From Chlamydomonas sphaeroides (lineage: Eukaryota; Chlorophyta; Chlorophyceae; Chlamydomonadales; Chlamydomonadaceae): 29,498 bases of DNA. How positions within the stretch are numbered: position 1 is the first letter of the stretch; the number at the start of each line of letters is the position of its first letter. The position numbers were made by a program, and so were the translations under genes. The notes beneath the pieces were generated by a model. It searched no databases, had not been told where the DNA came from, and saw nothing but the letters and a program-made list of their open reading frames with translations. Location of the stretch: assembly GCA_001662425.1 (NCBI GenBank), contig BDDC01000622.1, positions 7,130 to 36,627 of the forward strand. The letters are read 5' to 3'. Positions 27,101 through 29,498 of this stretch are shown here, one piece after another.

Positions 27101-29498
27101 GATGCAGCCGCGCTGCGCCTCCTTCGCGCGCATCGCCTCCGCCGCGCGCCAGCTCAGCTGCGGCGGCGGCCGGCCAGGCCAGGGGCAGCTTGGCCCCGCC
27201 AGCCCCGAGCTGCAGGTGGGGACACGGCCACGGGGGGAGCGGGAGCGTGAGGCGGCGGCTGCAGGTGACCGCGGGGGGCTGCGGAACCACGGGCGGCAGC
27301 GGGTGCGGGCGGCAGCGGGGCTGCGGAACCTGCGGGGCTGCGGGTGCGGGCGGCAGCGGGGGGGGGCGGCTGGGAGCGCGGAGGGTGCAGCGGCGCAGGA
27401 GGGCGAGCGGCGGGGTTGGTGGGTTGCGCGTGTACGAAGCAGGGCGTCCTCGGCTCGGGCTGCCCCGCCAGGCCGCGTGCCGCCAAGCCGCCCCCGCCAA
27501 GACGCGTGCCGCCAAGACGCGTGCCGCCCTGCCTGCCGCTGGTCGGCACCCCCGCCCGCTCACCCGCTCATCAGTCCGACACTGCGCACCCCTCCCCCTT
27601 CACTCGGTCTGCCCCTCCCAGGCCCTGATGAAGGAGGTGACGGCGCTCATCGACCTGAGCCACCACCCCAACATAGGTGCGCTGAAGCAGCTGAGGCTGA
27701 GGCGGATGAGGGCGCCGCAGTGCTCGCTGCTGGGACTGGGCTCGGCTGCGGGCGGCAGTAGGTGGGCTGTCACACGAGCGAGTCGGGGGCCCCAGGCCAT
27801 GGCTCTGTGCCTCAGCCCCATCACGGCTGCGCCACTGGCCCTCCACCTCCCTCTCCCTTCCCCCTTCCCCTTCACCTGGCCCCCTCCCTCTCCATGCTCC
27901 TCACCTGCCGCCCTCCCTCCCCTTTACTTTCAACCCCCTTGTAGTGCGCTTCATCGGAGTGTGCCTGGACCCGCCCCGCCTGCTGACTGAGTACTACCCG
28001 GGGGGATCCCTGTACGACATGCTGCGAGCCGCACGGTACGTGCGCAACCCAGACCCCCGCCACGCCCGCCAAGCCACCTCTCGTAACTCAATCACCCGCC
28101 CACTCCCGTACGGCTCCCAGGGACGCGCAAGAGGGGGAGGGGCAGTCCCACACCGGCCGCAGTCCGGCCTCGGGCGCGGGTCCGCTGTCGTGGGGCGGGC
28201 GGCTGGCCATGCTGCACGACATCGCGGCGGGCATGGCGTTCCTGCACGACAGGTGAGGGGCGGGAGGGGTGGCAGGAAGGAGGGGGGCAGGGGGGAAGGC
28301 AGGGGCCACGGGCAGGGGCGTTTTGTGGCGGGCCTACGTGGCGCCTGCCGCCCAGCCAGTCACCCGCCGCCCCGCCATCCCCGCCATCCCCGCCATCCCC
28401 GCCATCCCCGCCATGCCCGCCATCCCCGCCATGCCCATTCCTGCCCTGCCCCTCCTCCTGCCGCCAGGAGCTACGTCCACGGCGACCTGCGCTCGCCCAA
28501 CGTGTTCGTGGGCGCCGACGGCCGCGCCAAAGTCGGTGGGTGGCGCGGGCGGCACAGGCGGCCTGGGCGGCCTGGGCGGGCGGCCGCCGCGCTCCCTTGC
28601 TGGCGCGCCCCCCGAGGGCGGAGTGGGGCCACACGTTCTGCGTCACTGCCCCATCCGCCGCCAACCTAAGGCCTCCAGCTCCGGCCCTTCACCGGTCCCC
28701 TCAGTGGCCTCCCGTGTGCCCCCCAACATGCGCCCTCCACCCGCCACAGGGGACTTTGGCTTCGCGCAGCTGCTGGCTGGGCAGGCGGGCGCGCAGCAGG
28801 ACACCCACGAGCAGGTAGGGCCGCGCCGTTCTCCATTGAATCAAGATTTACAGTTCCTATCTACTTGATTTGGTATCGGTCAGTTTTACTCTGTATGCAA
28901 GTATGCCGCGCAGCAGGACACCCACGAGCGGGCGTGGCAGGGGATGGCGGCACGACGGCGGTGGGGGAAGCGTGGAGGGGGCGGCACTAGGGTTTCCAAC
29001 AGGGCTTAGGGACGGCGGGGCTTGCTGTGTCACAGCCCGCATCAGCCCCGCCACTCGCTTTCTTTCTCTAAAAACCCAGCTCATCGGCCGCCGTGCTGTC
29101 CGTGGTATCCGCCCCTAGCCTGCGTGCTCGCTAACTGCTGTACCACCGCCAGCCAGGGGCCCTCCTCCTCCTCCACACCCCACCCCATCTCAGGCCGCCG
29201 CGCGGCTGTCCAACCCTCGCTGGCTGGCGCCCGAGGTGATCGCCCGCCAGCGGAGCAGCCAGGCGGGGGACGTGTACAGGTGGGTAGGGGTGGAGGGAGG
29301 GGGAGAGGCGGGAGGGCAGGGGGAGGGCTGGAGGCGCGTGCTGGAGGGCAGGCAGCGGCGGTGCGTGGCGAGTGCCCGCGGTGGGAGGGGACAGTCCCGT
29401 GGACCCCCATGCGTGCGCTGCTTCGCCAGAACCCCGCCACTCTTTCGCCCCCAGCTTCGCGGTCATCATGTACGAGCTGCTGACGTGGCGGGGGCCGT
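21147..29498 (+). CDS. WD40-propeller–TKL protein kinase fusion, paralogue 2 (3' end beyond the right edge)
   Basis: Exons: 21147..21335, 21503..21648, 21912..22308, 22558..22869, 23091..23216, 23422..23879, 24163..24390, 24631..24718, 25072..25482, 25694..25828, 26249..26652, 26789..26870, 27090..27215, 27622..27676, 27945..28035, 28121..28252, 28468..28535, 28750..28814, 29194..29279, 29455..29498 (cut). They join in one frame to about 1214 residues. The start is MLSLAAAADEEQG, with a short, probably helical, charged N-terminus. Propeller exons 3–8 match paralogue 1 blade by blade. Linker exons 9–11 are shorter, and kinase exons 12–20 run from EEIGAGVEGRVW to FAVIMYELLTW. Missing beyond the edge are the C-terminal part of the kinase lobe and any tail. 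Likely a signalling kinase; substrate unknown. Same strand as paralogue 1, with an ATG-to-ATG distance of about 16.6 kb. Confidence 0.85.
21912..24718 (+). other. WD40-like propeller region of paralogue 2 (exons 3–8)
   Basis: Blade-like strands are AVAAVHFLPSLPTAAV, GALWLGDAAGRVLLVTRG, LAAVTCLWGHPSG, AAADPAGGLALLDAASL, GPVTALTDVPWPTP, WRLLSGHRGGGLVLWEV, LLASAHADGRLRVWPL and LALASSCGRVEVLDALELR. Several align directly with paralogue 1: GALWLGDAAGRVLLV with GRLWLGDSTGQLVAV, VTALTDVPWP with VTALAVIPWP, and HADGRLRVWPLPGP with QSDGRLLLARLPGP. GH/AH…W.V signatures are clearer here than in paralogue 1. Gly/Ala inserts separate the blades. Confidence 0.78.
23588..23634. repeat. GGATCC/GATCCAG repeat in a propeller exon
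   Basis: Reiterated ggatcc, agatcc and gatccag motifs encode an Arg/Ser/Gly run (SRRSGLRSGSRSRPG) inserted within a blade of paralogue 2. Confidence 0.6.
25949..26160. repeat. Imperfect tandem duplication inside an intron
   Basis: In the intron 25829..26248 of paralogue 2, TCCTCTGAGGAT occurs at 25949..25960 and again at 26061..26072. GCCCATCAACCGCC occurs near 26001 and again near 26134. Intervening bases are similar (gcgcgaatccggcctc versus gcgcgactccagtctc). The unit is about 110–130 bp and diverged. Confidence 0.75.
27285..27365. repeat. G-rich tandem repeat in an intron (gctgcgga / gtgcgggcggcagcgggg units)
   Basis: Repeated units of about 18–25 bp (ggcggcagcggg, gctgcggaacc) lie in the intron between exons 13 and 14 of paralogue 2. 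It is simple, quadruplex-prone sequence. Confidence 0.6.
28370..28436. repeat. 9-bp minisatellite (CCCCGCCAT)n before a splice acceptor
   Basis: About seven tandem ccccgccat units, two with a G for a C, lie in the intron between exons 16 and 17 of paralogue 2. The array ends about 30 bases before the acceptor at 28467, and its C-rich strand makes up most of the upstream pyrimidine-rich region. Confidence 0.9.
28790..28929. repeat. 23-bp direct repeat flanking an AT-rich insert
   Basis: The 23-bp sequence starting cgcgcagcaggacacc and ending cacgagc occurs exactly at 28790..28812 (coding, end of exon 18) and at 28907..28929 (intron). About 94 bp separate the copies. The inner part, roughly 28830..28905, is strikingly AT-rich compared with everything around it. 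This looks like an insertion or a slipped duplication with an acquired filler. Confidence 0.85.

Larger units (their letters stand above)
26789..29498 (+). other. TKL-type protein kinase domain of paralogue 2 (exons 12–20, partial)
   Basis: Visible elements are Gly loop IGAGVEGRVW, beta-3 lysine in VAVKEM rebuilt across an intron (26870|27090), helix-C glutamate in LMKEVTAL, hinge LLTEYYPGGSL, catalytic loop VHGDLRSPNVFV, DFGFAQLL, NPRWLAPEV and GDVYSFAVIMYELLTW at the edge. As in paralogue 1, HRD is HGD. The beta-3–helix-C insert is only about 40 residues. The Gly loop RVW…RWQHI is nearly identical to paralogue 1. The active-site Lys, Asp, Asn and DFG are intact. Confidence 0.88.

Noticed and set aside
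28370..28436. Regular short repeats as a CRISPR-like array
   Set aside because: 9-bp units without spacers, inside an intron of a eukaryotic gene.

Overview
The window is nuclear DNA of a eukaryote, most likely a chlorophycean (Chlamydomonas/Volvox-type) green alga. It is very GC-rich. The genes are cut into many small exons by short GT–AG introns with C/T-rich acceptors, and the proteins carry long Ala/Gly/Pro/Ser low-complexity stretches. Intergenic stretches are clearly less GC-rich. No bacterial features, tRNA, rRNA or CRISPR were found. All splice models were built by hand from GT/AG sites, continuity of reading phase and comparison between the two paralogues; there is no transcript support.

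Layout: (A) 1..3496, minus strand, left-truncated: a multi-pass membrane protein of unknown family with a disordered N-terminus and a His/Gln-rich segment. (B) 4536..16135, plus strand, about 30 exons and about 2135 residues: a WD40-like beta-propeller, a long disordered linker, a TKL-type protein kinase domain and a disordered C-terminal tail. (C) 17082 to the gap at 18472, minus strand: a long Pro/Ala/Gly-rich open frame. (D) 19308..20558, minus strand: a probable secreted or anchored Cys-rich protein with a Kazal-like motif. (E) 21147..29498, plus strand, right-truncated, 20 exons seen: a second WD40-kinase that is a clear paralogue of B.

The main result is the tandem pair B/E. Both put a propeller N-terminal to a kinase whose catalytic loop reads HGD instead of HRD. 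They align exon by exon through propeller and kinase, yet differ in intron positions (including a 12-nt microexon only in B), in the size of the insert between the beta-3 lysine and helix C, and in linker length. Genes C and D lie between them on the opposite strand. The 405-bp assembly gap sits inside a diverged inverted repeat built of GGGGCT-type arrays.

A and B are divergently transcribed from a roughly 1-kb region at 3497..4535. D and E are divergently transcribed from 20559..21146. How these genes cooperate cannot be read from the sequence. A propeller-plus-kinase protein is expected to act as a scaffolded cytoplasmic signalling kinase, but its substrates are unknown.
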